A stretch of 12,223 nt of DNA from assembly GCA_004554205.1 (NCBI GenBank), contig SFNH01000049.1, forward strand, positions 1 through 12,223, written 5' to 3'. Positions 1 through 5,189 of the stretch are shown in pieces (position 1 is the first letter of the stretch; each line of letters starts with the position of its first letter). The notes beneath the pieces are model-generated. The model saw nothing but the letters and a program-made list of their open reading frames with translations. It did not search any database and was not told the DNA's origin. The position numbers and the translations under genes were made by a program. Source of the stretch: Clostridium sp. (lineage in GTDB: Bacteria; Bacillota; Clostridia; Lachnospirales; Lachnospiraceae).

Positions 1-10
1 CCCCCCTTCT
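1..10 (-). promoter_or_regulatory. Possible ribosome-binding site of a gene beyond the left edge
   Basis: Read on the minus strand, the bases just after the ahpC stop give AGAAGGGGGG, a purine-rich Shine-Dalgarno-like run about 16 nt past the stop. I infer that a co-transcribed gene starts just outside the window. In many bacteria ahpC is followed by its reductase ahpF, which would fit, but nothing of that gene is visible. Confidence 0.3.
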
Positions 11-25
11 AATGAATTCCGCGGC

Positions 26-589
26 TTAAAGCATGCCGACCAGATCGAGGCTCGGCGTCAGCGTGTCTTCACCCGGTTTCCACTTTGCGGGACATACCTG
101 ATCGCCGTGCTCCGCCACAAACTGCGCCGCCTGAACCTTGCGCAGAAGCTCCGCTGCATTTCTTCCGATACCCATATCATGGATCTCGTAAACCTTGATC
201 TTTCCCTCCGGGTTCACCACAAAGGTGCCGCGCAGCGCTTTCCCGTCTTCCTCCACCAGCACGTCAAACTGGCGCGCAAGGCGTCCCGCCGGGTCCGCCA
301 GCATCGGATAGCCGATCCGCCTGATGGTATCGGAGGCATCCGCCCATGCCTTGTGCACAAAATGTGTGTCCTCCGACACAGAATAGATCTCGCAGTTGAT
401 CTTTTTAAATTCCTCATAGAAATCCATCAGATCGCCAAGCTCCGTCGGGCAGACAAACGAGAAATCCGCCGGATAAAAGAAAAACACCGACCAGTGGCCC
501 AAAATGGACTCCTTTGTCACCTCAAGAAACTTTCCGTTCTGGAATGCCTGAACACGGAAATCCTGCACTTCTCTGTTGATAAAGCTCAT
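26..589 (-). CDS. ahpC: Alkyl hydroperoxide reductase subunit C (typical 2-Cys peroxiredoxin)
   Basis: This 187-residue protein matches AhpC along its whole length. AhpC reduces H2O2, organic hydroperoxides and peroxynitrite in the cytosol. The peroxidatic cysteine is C47 in the FVCPTE motif, with T49 and R120 completing the active site. The resolving cysteine is C166 in VCPAKW near the C-terminus, the arrangement of decameric 2-Cys enzymes. The C-terminal tail ends SLDLVGML, close to the usual SLDLVGKI. The ATG at 589 is preceded by AAGGAGGT at a good spacing. Upstream is a promoter with an operator-like palindrome over its -10, so peroxide or metal control is plausible. In many Firmicutes the plsX-acpP lipid genes follow rpmF; here ahpC does. 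The reducing partner (AhpF or another NAD(P)H-dependent reductase) is not in the window. Confidence 0.96.
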   Translation of the reverse strand: MSFINREVQDFRVQAFQNGKFLEVTKESILGHWSVFFFYPADFSFVCPTELGDLMDFYEEFKKINCEIYSVSEDTHFVHKAWADASDTIRRIGYPMLADPAGRLARQFDVLVEEDGKALRGTFVVNPEGKIKVYEIHDMGIGRNAAELLRKVQAAQFVAEHGDQVCPAKWKPGEDTLTPSLDLVGML

Positions 590-609
590 ATAGATACCTC
601 CTTTTTTAT

Positions 610-623
610 TTATAATATTATCA
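610..623. promoter_or_regulatory. PerR/Fur-like palindrome over the ahpC -10
   Basis: The plus strand reads TTATAATATTATCA: two 7-base half-sites, TTATAAT and ATTATCA, with one mismatch to a perfect inverted repeat. PerR boxes in Firmicutes are TTATAATNATTATAA and Fur boxes are TGATAATNATTATCA, both 7-1-7. Here the central base is absent (7-0-7), so this is only operator-like. Its position over the -10 of a peroxidase gene is what makes it credible. Confidence 0.3.
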
Positions 624-643
624 TATTAAATTTATATAGACAA
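615..643 (-). promoter_or_regulatory. Promoter of ahpC
   Basis: On the minus strand the -35 is TTGTCT (638-643) and the -10 is TAATAT (615-620), 17 bp apart. Each hexamer matches consensus at four of six positions, in a strongly AT-rich tract. Transcription would start near 608, giving a leader of about 20 nt that carries AAGGAGGT. The choice of -10 is uncertain because several AT-rich hexamers overlap. Confidence 0.5.
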
Positions 644-656
644 GGAATTTCTCCCA

Positions 657-702
657 AAAATAAGGGACAGGATTGCCGATAGACAATCCTGTCCCTTATT
701 TT
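657..702 (-). terminator. Rho-independent terminator of the DUF177-rpmF unit
   Basis: The arms at 657-675 and 684-702 are perfectly complementary over 19 bp (core AAGGGACAGGATTG) around an 8-nt loop. On the minus strand the hairpin begins 11 nt after the rpmF stop codon and its descending arm runs into TTATTTTT, a U-tract. It separates rpmF from ahpC. On the plus strand the T-tract is shorter, so it acts mainly in the minus direction. Confidence 0.85.
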
Positions 703-713
703 ACGGTTGATCA

Positions 714-896
714 TTACTCCTCAACAGAAACGATCTCTTTCTTGTTGTAAGAGCCGCAGGCCTTACATACTCTGTGCGGCATCATCAGCGCGCCGCACTT
801 GCTGCACTTCACTAAGTTCATAGCGCTCATTTTCCAATTCGCTCTGCGCTTGTCGCGTCTTGCTTTGGAAGATTTATTCTTCGGGCAGATAGACAT
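714..896 (-). CDS. rpmF: 50S ribosomal protein L32
   Basis: This is a 60-residue bL32, a component of the large ribosomal subunit. The basic N-terminal half carries the family signature KSSKARRDKRRA (residues 8-19). The C-terminal half is a zinc ribbon with all four cysteines: C31, C34, C44 and C47, around the conserved PHRVC. This is therefore the zinc-binding (C+) form; some bacteria keep a second, cysteine-free copy for zinc limitation. The start at 896 is set by AAGGAGGT at 904-911. That Shine-Dalgarno lies inside the last codons of the upstream DUF177 gene (AAG GAG GTG TAA), and only three bases separate that stop codon from the L32 ATG, so the two genes are translationally coupled. A strong terminator follows immediately. 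Confidence 0.97.
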   Translation of the reverse strand: MSICPKNKSSKARRDKRRANWKMSAMNLVKCSKCGALMMPHRVCKACGSYNKKEIVSVEE

Positions 897-899
897 GGT

Positions 900-1427
900 T
901 TACACCTCCTTAAACTTTTGAAATAAATCCTGGATTGCTGACATTCTCGGGTCAGGCGAACTGGTATCACAGGAGCATTTCGCGTGATTGAGGTTCGCAC
1001 CACATCGATTGCAAATTCCCTTGCAGTCTTCCCTGCAAAGCACCTTCATCGGCAGATTCAGCAACAGTTCGTTGGCGATCAGCCGGTCCACATCCAGATT
1101 GTAACTGCTTACATAGGGCTGTTCGTCAAGACCGTCCGCGCGCTCCTCATCGGCCTGCGCCATATCGAGCTCCTCCTCCATGTCCAGAACAAACGGACAA
1201 TCTACGGGCTCTAAGCATCTGTCGCAGGGAATCCGCAGGGTTACCCCGGCATGTCCCTCCATCAAAAGCTTCTTGTCCCCGAGGTTTCGGATATGAAGCG
1301 AGACCGGCGTCTTCTCCACGATATCAAACTCCGCTCCGCCTGTGTGGAGCCGGTCGATATCAATGCCGCACAAGTAGTCCTTCTCTTTCCCATCTCTGGT
1401 AAACAGCTCTGTTAAGTTAATAAGCAT
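900..1427 (-). CDS. yceD: YceD/DUF177 family protein upstream of L32
   Basis: This 175-residue protein has the DUF177 pattern: CDRCLEP at residues 68-74, then an acidic stretch. The C-terminal signature is ELLLNLPMKVLC (120-131), C135, C139, C142, GANLN (143-147) and C151/C153. The many paired cysteines suggest metal binding in this clostridial version. The family is almost always encoded just before rpmF. In E. coli YceD has been linked to 23S rRNA/ribosome assembly and in plants to 23S rRNA accumulation, so a ribosome-biogenesis role is likely; the molecular activity is unknown. The ATG at 1427 has AGGAG six bases upstream, and a perfect consensus promoter lies about 30 bp further up. Confidence 0.92.
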   Translation of the reverse strand: MLINLTELFTRDGKEKDYLCGIDIDRLHTGGAEFDIVEKTPVSLHIRNLGDKKLLMEGHAGVTLRIPCDRCLEPVDCPFVLDMEEELDMAQADEERADGLDEQPYVSSYNLDVDRLIANELLLNLPMKVLCREDCKGICNRCGANLNHAKCSCDTSSPDPRMSAIQDLFQKFKEV

Positions 1428-1454
1428 ATTGATCTCCTAATATGCATCTATGAC

Positions 1455-1483
1455 ATTATACATAGGCGCACAGGGTTTGTCAA
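1455..1483 (-). promoter_or_regulatory. Perfect-consensus housekeeping promoter of yceD-rpmF
   Basis: On the minus strand TTGACA (1478-1483) and TATAAT (1455-1460) are separated by exactly 17 bp, a full match to the sigma-70/sigma-A consensus. Transcription should begin near 1448, leaving a leader of about 20 nt with AGGAG. This makes yceD-rpmF independent of ackA upstream and implies high constitutive expression, as expected for a ribosomal protein gene. Confidence 0.9.
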
Positions 1484-1523
1484 CTAATTTTTTGCAACGG
1501 CTTAGCCATGCGACGTTTCTCGC

Positions 1524-1574
1524 GGATTTTACGCCGCAGTCCCGGAAGGGCAGCCCGAGGGAGCGGTGTAAACC
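1524..1574. repeat. Imperfect long hairpin in the ackA-yceD gap
   Basis: The arm GGATTTTACGCCGC (1524-1537) pairs with GCGGTGTAAACC (1563-1574), with one mismatch and a two-base bulge. Inside it TCCC (1540-1543) pairs with GGGA (1559-1562) and GGG (1548-1550) with CCC (1554-1556), leaving a CAG loop. There is no U-tract, so it is not a standard terminator. It lies between the ackA stop and the yceD promoter, next to a copy of the dispersed 51-bp repeat, and may be part of the same element. Confidence 0.55.
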
Positions 1575-1598
1575 TTGCTGTGAGGGAGGCCGGTGAAC

Positions 1599-1625
1599 AC
1601 TTTTGCGAGCCATGCGAGCAAAAGT
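1599..1625. repeat. Hairpin adjoining the dispersed repeat downstream of ackA
   Basis: ACTTTTGC (1599-1606) and GCAAAAGT (1618-1625) form a perfect 8-bp stem around an 11-nt loop. Pairing continues imperfectly outward. The right arm overlaps the end of the inverted 51-bp repeat copy at 1621-1671. It could help end ackA transcription, but on the minus strand no U-run follows. Confidence 0.5.
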
Positions 1626-1671
1626 TTTACATCCAGCGACCGAACAAAAGAGAATCCCCCGCCCGCGGCCG
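1621..1671 (-). repeat. Dispersed GC-rich 51-bp repeat, copy C (inverted)
   Basis: Read on the minus strand this segment aligns without gaps to 12071-12121, with 45 of 51 bases identical by hand count. The shared core includes CTCTTTTGTTCGGTCG and ends GTAAAACTTT. It lies just after the ackA stop. Past the core, the sequence differs from the copies at the right end of the window, so only this module is shared. Confidence 0.85.
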
Positions 1672-1682
1672 AACGCAGCTGC

Positions 1683-2882
1683 TTACGCCTCTACCAGTCT
1701 CTTTGTCTCCCGTGCGATGGCGAGCTCCTCGTTGGTCGGAATCAGCATCACTTTCACTTTGGAATCGGGAGCCGAGATCATGGCTTTCTCGCCTCTCACA
1801 TCATTTGCGGCATCGTCGATCTTCACGCCGAGGTAACCAAGGTAGCCGCAGATTGCCTTTCTTCCCGCCTTATCGTTCTCGCCGACGCCCGCGGTAAACG
1901 CGATCGCGTCCACGCCGTTCATCGCCGCCGTGTAAGCGCCGATGTACTTTGCGACACGGTAAACGAACGCGTCAAGCGCCACCTCTGCCAGATGGTTGCC
2001 CTCCTTTTTGGCATTCTCGATATCGCGGAAATCGCTGGAAATGCCGCCGCTCATGCCGAGCACACCGGACTTCTTGTTGAGGATGTTTAAGACCTCGTTG
2101 ACGTCCTTGCCCTCCTTGTTGCAGATGAACTGCACGACAGCCGGATCGACGTCGCCGCTTCTTGTGCCCATGATCAGTCCCTCGAGAGGGGTGAGGCCCA
2201 TGCTGGTATCCACGCACCTGCCGCCGATGGAGGCAGAGACGCTCGCGCCGTTCCCCAGGTGGCAGACGATCACCTTCGCGTTCTTCGGGTCAAGCCCGCC
2301 GAACTTGATCGCCTCGCCGGATACGAACATATGGCTGGTGCCGTGAAAGCCGTAGCGGCGAATGCTGTATTTCTCGTAATACTCGTGCGGGATCGCGTAC
2401 ATATATGCCTTCTCCGGCATTGCCATGCCAAACGCGGTATCCCAGACAGCCACATTTTTCTTGCCCGGCATCGCCGCCTCGCACGCCTCGATTCCCATCA
2501 GGTTTGCCGGGTTGTGAAGGGGCCCCAGGTCGAAGCATTCGCGGATCACCCGCTTTACATCGTCGTTCACCACAATCGACTCGCTGTACACCTTGCCGCC
2601 GTGCAGGACACGATGTCCGATCGCGGAAATCTCATCGGTGCTCTTTATCACGCCGTGCGCCGGATCCTTGAGCGCTTCCATGACCATCTCGATCGCGGTC
2701 TTGTGCGACGGCATCGCCCTCTCAATGACGACCTTGTCCTTCCCGGCCGGCTGATGGGTAAGCTTGGAGCCCTCGATTCCGATTCTCTCGCAGAGCCCCT
2801 TTGCGATCACGCTCTCGTCCTCCATGTCAATAAGCTGATATTTCAGGGAGGAACTTCCGCAGTTGATAACTAAAATTTTCAT
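1683..2882 (-). CDS. ackA: Acetate kinase
   Basis: This 399-residue protein is full length for acetate kinase. It reversibly transfers phosphate between acetyl-phosphate and ADP, yielding ATP and acetate in fermentation; many enzymes also accept propionate. The N-terminal ASKHA motif is VINCGSSSLKY (residues 5-15, N7). The other family catalytic residues are present: R91 in GHRVLHGG, D148, H180 in GFHGTSH, R241 in MGTRSGDVDP, the AGVGEN loop (331-336) and E385 in PTNEE. The ATG at 2882 follows AAGGAG at a rather long spacing of about 12 nt. The gene follows pduL after 64 bp on the same strand, and no clear promoter lies between them, so the two probably form one operon. No U-tract terminator was found after the stop; structured repeat DNA lies there instead. 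Confidence 0.98.
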   Translation of the reverse strand: MKILVINCGSSSLKYQLIDMEDESVIAKGLCERIGIEGSKLTHQPAGKDKVVIERAMPSHKTAIEMVMEALKDPAHGVIKSTDEISAIGHRVLHGGKVYSESIVVNDDVKRVIRECFDLGPLHNPANLMGIEACEAAMPGKKNVAVWDTAFGMAMPEKAYMYAIPHEYYEKYSIRRYGFHGTSHMFVSGEAIKFGGLDPKNAKVIVCHLGNGASVSASIGGRCVDTSMGLTPLEGLIMGTRSGDVDPAVVQFICNKEGKDVNEVLNILNKKSGVLGMSGGISSDFRDIENAKKEGNHLAEVALDAFVYRVAKYIGAYTAAMNGVDAIAFTAGVGENDKAGRKAICGYLGYLGVKIDDAANDVRGEKAMISAPDSKVKVMLIPTNEELAIARETKRLVEA

Positions 2883-2891
2883 TGTATACAG
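2882..2891. promoter_or_regulatory. TTGTATACAG near-palindrome at the ackA start
   Basis: This decamer, just 5' of the ackA ATG, matches the TTGTATACAA palindrome upstream of the pduL promoter (3615-3624) at nine of ten bases. The repeat in one operon may mark a shared regulator, possibly a GntR-type protein that prefers GT-N-AC half-sites, but a ten-base match can occur by chance. Confidence 0.2.
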
Positions 2892-2946
2892 ATTCTCCTT
2901 AACTTCGTGTTTTATTCGTCAGATAGTAATTCCGTGCGGGGAGAAC

Positions 2947-3516
2947 TCACTTTACGATCTCGCCCTGCACATCCCTTCCGCAGCCCGCCGCATTCGACTC
3001 GTCGGTGTCAATGTGCATCGCCAGCGCGTAGCTGTCGCTCACGCGAACAACCACATCGCCGAAAATAAGGCTTCTTCCGTCCGTGTCGATCTTTACCGAC
3101 ACGATATCGCCGTTTGAGACGCCGAGCGCCGCCGCATCCTTCGTAGTTGCGTGGATATGGCGCTTCGCGGCGATCACGCCCTGTGTGATCTCAATCTCAC
3201 CCTTCGGCCCTATGATCCTGCACGCGCCGCTGCCTGCCAGGTCGCCGGACTCGCGAACCGGCGCGGTGACGCCGATGGAGCGCGCGTCGGTTAAGGACAA
3301 TTCGACCTGAGTCTCTTTTCTCACCGGCCCTAAGATGGACACGCCGGCTAACTCCTTCTTCGAGCCGACGATGGTAACTCTCTCCTCACAGGCGTACTGC
3401 CCCGGCTGGGACAGATCTTTTTTCTTTGTCAGCTCATAGCCTGCGCCGAACAGAGTCTCCAGGTCTGCCTGGGATACGTGCACATGACGCGCGCTCGTTT
3501 CTACCATAAATTTCAT
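2947..3516 (-). CDS. pduL: PduL-type phosphate acyltransferase
   Basis: This 189-residue PduL family enzyme exchanges CoA for phosphate on acetyl-CoA or propionyl-CoA; it is unrelated in fold to the classical Pta. The two zinc/active-site clusters are visible: H11 and H13 in ARHVHVS, R66 and E72 in GPVRKETQVELS, H120 and H122 in KRHIHAT, and H168 in MHIDTDESNA. The spacing between them matches characterised PduL proteins. The catalytic domain begins almost at residue 1, so the N-terminal peptide that targets PduL into bacterial microcompartments is missing, and no shell-protein genes are nearby. I infer a cytosolic housekeeping enzyme replacing Pta as the partner of ackA. The ATG at 3516 follows a GAGGAGAGGAAG purine run. 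Propionyl-CoA or another acyl-CoA could be the main substrate; sequence alone does not decide. Confidence 0.94.
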   Translation of the reverse strand: MKFMVETSARHVHVSQADLETLFGAGYELTKKKDLSQPGQYACEERVTIVGSKKELAGVSILGPVRKETQVELSLTDARSIGVTAPVRESGDLAGSGACRIIGPKGEIEITQGVIAAKRHIHATTKDAAALGVSNGDIVSVKIDTDGRSLIFGDVVVRVSDSYALAMHIDTDESNAAGCGRDVQGEIVK

Positions 3517-3581
3517 ACGTTGCTTCCTCTCCTCTTCTTTTATCTTTTCCGAATCAGGCCATACAATATGATTCTCTCCCT

Positions 3582-3610
3582 ATTCTATTTGGTTTAACCA
3601 ATTTTTTCAA
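3582..3610 (-). promoter_or_regulatory. Promoter of pduL-ackA
   Basis: On the minus strand TTGAAA (3605-3610) and TAGAAT (3582-3587) are 17 bp apart, each with five of six bases matching consensus. Transcription would start near 3575, giving a leader of about 60 nt. The spacer holds the inverted repeat TTGGTT-A-AACCAA, so repressor control is possible. Confidence 0.7.
3589..3601. promoter_or_regulatory. Operator-like palindrome in the pduL promoter spacer
   Basis: TTGGTTTAACCAA is a perfect 6-1-6 inverted repeat lying wholly between the -35 and -10 hexamers. A protein bound here would block RNA polymerase. I do not recognise the cognate regulator; it is neither a cre site nor a Rex site by consensus. 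Confidence 0.4.
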
Positions 3611-3614
3611 GTCC

Positions 3615-3624
3615 TTGTATACAA
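3615..3624. promoter_or_regulatory. TTGTATACAA palindrome upstream of the pduL -35
   Basis: A perfect 10-bp palindrome ends five bases upstream of the -35 box of pduL. A near copy lies at the ackA start. It could be an activator or repressor site, but no regulator gene is nearby. Confidence 0.3.
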
Positions 3625-3664
3625 TAAATTTGCATTTTTTACAAAACAGCAAGACGCCTTCCTT

Positions 3665-3873
3665 GAGTTTCCGCACTTTGTAATTGAGGTATGATTTCCT
3701 GTCCATATAGCAATGAAATGCATCGTTAAAAAAACATTTTCAAAAATTTGTATGCCAATTACGGACATTTATGTCCGAAAGGGGCATACAAATTGAAGGA
3801 AATGTTTTTTGCCCGGTGTGTGAATGCTATATGAGTCAGGAAATCATGTGTAACCGTAAAAATGCGGAAACTC
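3665..3873. repeat. Roughly 210-bp imperfect palindrome (foldback or MITE-like element)
   Basis: The two halves are inverted copies around a centre at 3769-3770. Exact paired blocks, outside to inside, are: GAGTTTCCGCA 3665-3675 with 3863-3873; ATGATTTCCTG 3691-3701 with 3837-3847; CATATAGCA 3704-3712 with 3825-3833; AAAAAACATTT 3729-3739 with 3800-3810; AATTTGTATGCC 3745-3756 with 3783-3794; CGGACAT 3762-3768 with 3771-3777. That is about 61 exactly paired bases per arm. It holds no credible gene. It lies between, not inside, the transcripts of the divergent pduL and tmcAL genes. Confidence 0.85.
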
Positions 3874-3888
3874 ATGGACCCCTTCCCC

Positions 3889-3917
3889 TTTACGTCAAAA
3901 AAAATTTTGGGTATAAT
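3889..3917 (+). promoter_or_regulatory. Promoter of tmcAL
   Basis: TTTACG (3889-3894) and a perfect TATAAT (3912-3917) are separated by 17 bp. The start point would fall near 3924, giving a leader of about 36 nt with AGGGAG. The -35 begins about 15 bp beyond the right arm of the large palindrome. Confidence 0.7.
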
Positions 3918-3959
3918 CAAAGCAGATGATACTTTAAATTGCAGGGAGAACGATATTTT

Positions 3960-5189
3960 ATGAAAACGGCAGGAATTATCGCGGAATACAATCCGTTCCA
4001 TAGAGGTCATCAGTACCAGATCGACGCGGTCCGCGCCCGCACCGGGGCGGATTTCATCGTTGTGGCAATGAGCGGCGACTTTGTGCAGCGGGGCGAGCCT
4101 GCCGTCTTTGACAAGTATACAAGAACCCGCATGGCGCTTTCCTGCGGGGCGGATCTTGTGCTAGAGCTTCCCGTCGCCTTTGCCACGAGCAGCGCCGAGG
4201 ACTTTGCCGCCTGCGGCGTCGCGCTCCTTGATAAGCTCGGCGCGGTGGATATCCTCTGCTTCGGAAGTGAGCTCGGGGAGCTTGAGCCGCTCGCGCAGGC
4301 GGCGGATATCCTTGATGATGAGCCGGAGGAATTTAAGAGCCGGCTGCGCGAACTCTTAAAGCGGGGGCTCTCCTATCCTGCCGCGAGATATGCGGCCCTG
4401 TCGGATCACGGGGTTCTGAAAAATCCCCTCTCCTCCCCCAACAATATCCTCGCCATCGAGTACTTAAAGGCGCTAAAGCGCCGGAAAAGCGCCATCGCCC
4501 CCGTGACTATCCGGCGGGAAGGACAGGGCTACCATGAGCTTGAAGCGCCCGAACGCTGCCTGCCCTCCGCCTCCGCCATCCGAAAGCTCATTCTGGAAGG
4601 AAAGCCTGAGAGGTGGCGTGCCCTGCTCCCCGAAGCCGCGCTCGCCGCGCTTCTTAGCGAGGGCGCCGAGGCCGCGCCGATCCGCACCGACGATATGTCG
4701 CTTCTTTTGCAGTACCGGCTCTTAGAAAGCGTAAGGGACGGCAGAGATCTGTCATGGTATGCCGACCTCTCACCGGAGCTCGCAGCGCGGCTTGAAAAAT
4801 CCATCCCGGATGTTTCCGGCTATTCCGGCTGCGTGACGATGCTTAAGACACGCGGGTACACCTACACCCGGGTCAGCCGCGCACTCCTGCATCTGGTGCT
4901 CGGAATCACCGCGGATGACGTGACGCGCCGGAAAGAGCAGGATTACGTCTCCTACGCCCGGATTCTCGGTTTTCGCAGGCGCGCCGCCGAGCTCCTTGGC
5001 GAGATAAAAAAAAGCGCCGCGGTCCCGCTCATCACAAAGACCGCAGACGCGAAAACAATCCTCCCGCCGGAAGATTTGCGCACTCTGAATCAGGATATCT
5101 TTGCCTCCCACCTGTATCGAACGCTTGTTCTTTTCAAGGGACGCGCAATGAAAAATGAATACACAAAGTCCGTCATTATCCTCGACTAG
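3960..5189 (+). CDS. tmcAL: tRNA(Met) cytidine acetate ligase (TmcAL, YlbM family)
   Basis: This 409-residue protein belongs to the TmcAL/YlbM nucleotidyltransferase family. TmcAL uses ATP and acetate, through acetyl-adenylate, to form N4-acetylcytidine at wobble position 34 of elongator tRNA-Met. The N-terminal fold has HRGH at residues 14-17 (the HxGH motif), SGDFVQRGEPA at 38-48 and FGSELG at 101-106. Further family motifs are SSPNNILAIEYL (158-169), RREGQGYH (185-192) and SASAIRK (203-209). I chose the ATG at 3960 because AGGGAG lies 11 bases upstream and the protein then begins MKTAGIIAEYNPFH, the family N-terminus; an in-frame TTG at 3939 lacks this support. It is divergent from pduL-ackA and convergent with the UPF0210 gene, sharing a CTAG at the stops. 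The acetate it uses is the AckA product. Confidence 0.95.
   Translation: MKTAGIIAEYNPFHRGHQYQIDAVRARTGADFIVVAMSGDFVQRGEPAVFDKYTRTRMALSCGADLVLELPVAFATSSAEDFAACGVALLDKLGAVDILCFGSELGELEPLAQAADILDDEPEEFKSRLRELLKRGLSYPAARYAALSDHGVLKNPLSSPNNILAIEYLKALKRRKSAIAPVTIRREGQGYHELEAPERCLPSASAIRKLILEGKPERWRALLPEAALAALLSEGAEAAPIRTDDMSLLLQYRLLESVRDGRDLSWYADLSPELAARLEKSIPDVSGYSGCVTMLKTRGYTYTRVSRALLHLVLGITADDVTRRKEQDYVSYARILGFRRRAAELLGEIKKSAAVPLITKTADAKTILPPEDLRTLNQDIFASHLYRTLVLFKGRAMKNEYTKSVIILD

Noticed and set aside
107..682. Plus-strand open frame of 191 codons opposite ahpC
   Set aside because: It is a shadow of ahpC and runs through the ahpC promoter and the rpmF terminator; the arginine/histidine/leucine-rich content is typical of antisense frames.
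1501..1523. Intrinsic terminator of ackA near GGCTAAGCC
   Set aside because: The small stem is followed on the minus strand by an A-run, not a U-run, and it abuts the yceD promoter.
1508..2090. Plus-strand open frames between yceD and ackA running into ackA
   Set aside because: They begin in the structured repeat and continue antisense to acetate kinase, with proline/arginine/serine-rich sequence and no recognised domain.
3657..3886. Target-site duplication CCTTCC flanking the large palindrome
   Set aside because: The two CCTTCC hexamers (3657-3662 and 3881-3886) are at unequal distances from the arm ends and lie in pyrimidine-rich DNA, so chance is likely.
3759..4010. Minus-strand open frame of 83 codons across the large palindrome and the tmcAL start
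   Set aside because: It lies in the palindrome, overlaps the tmcAL promoter and start, and has no domain or ribosome site.
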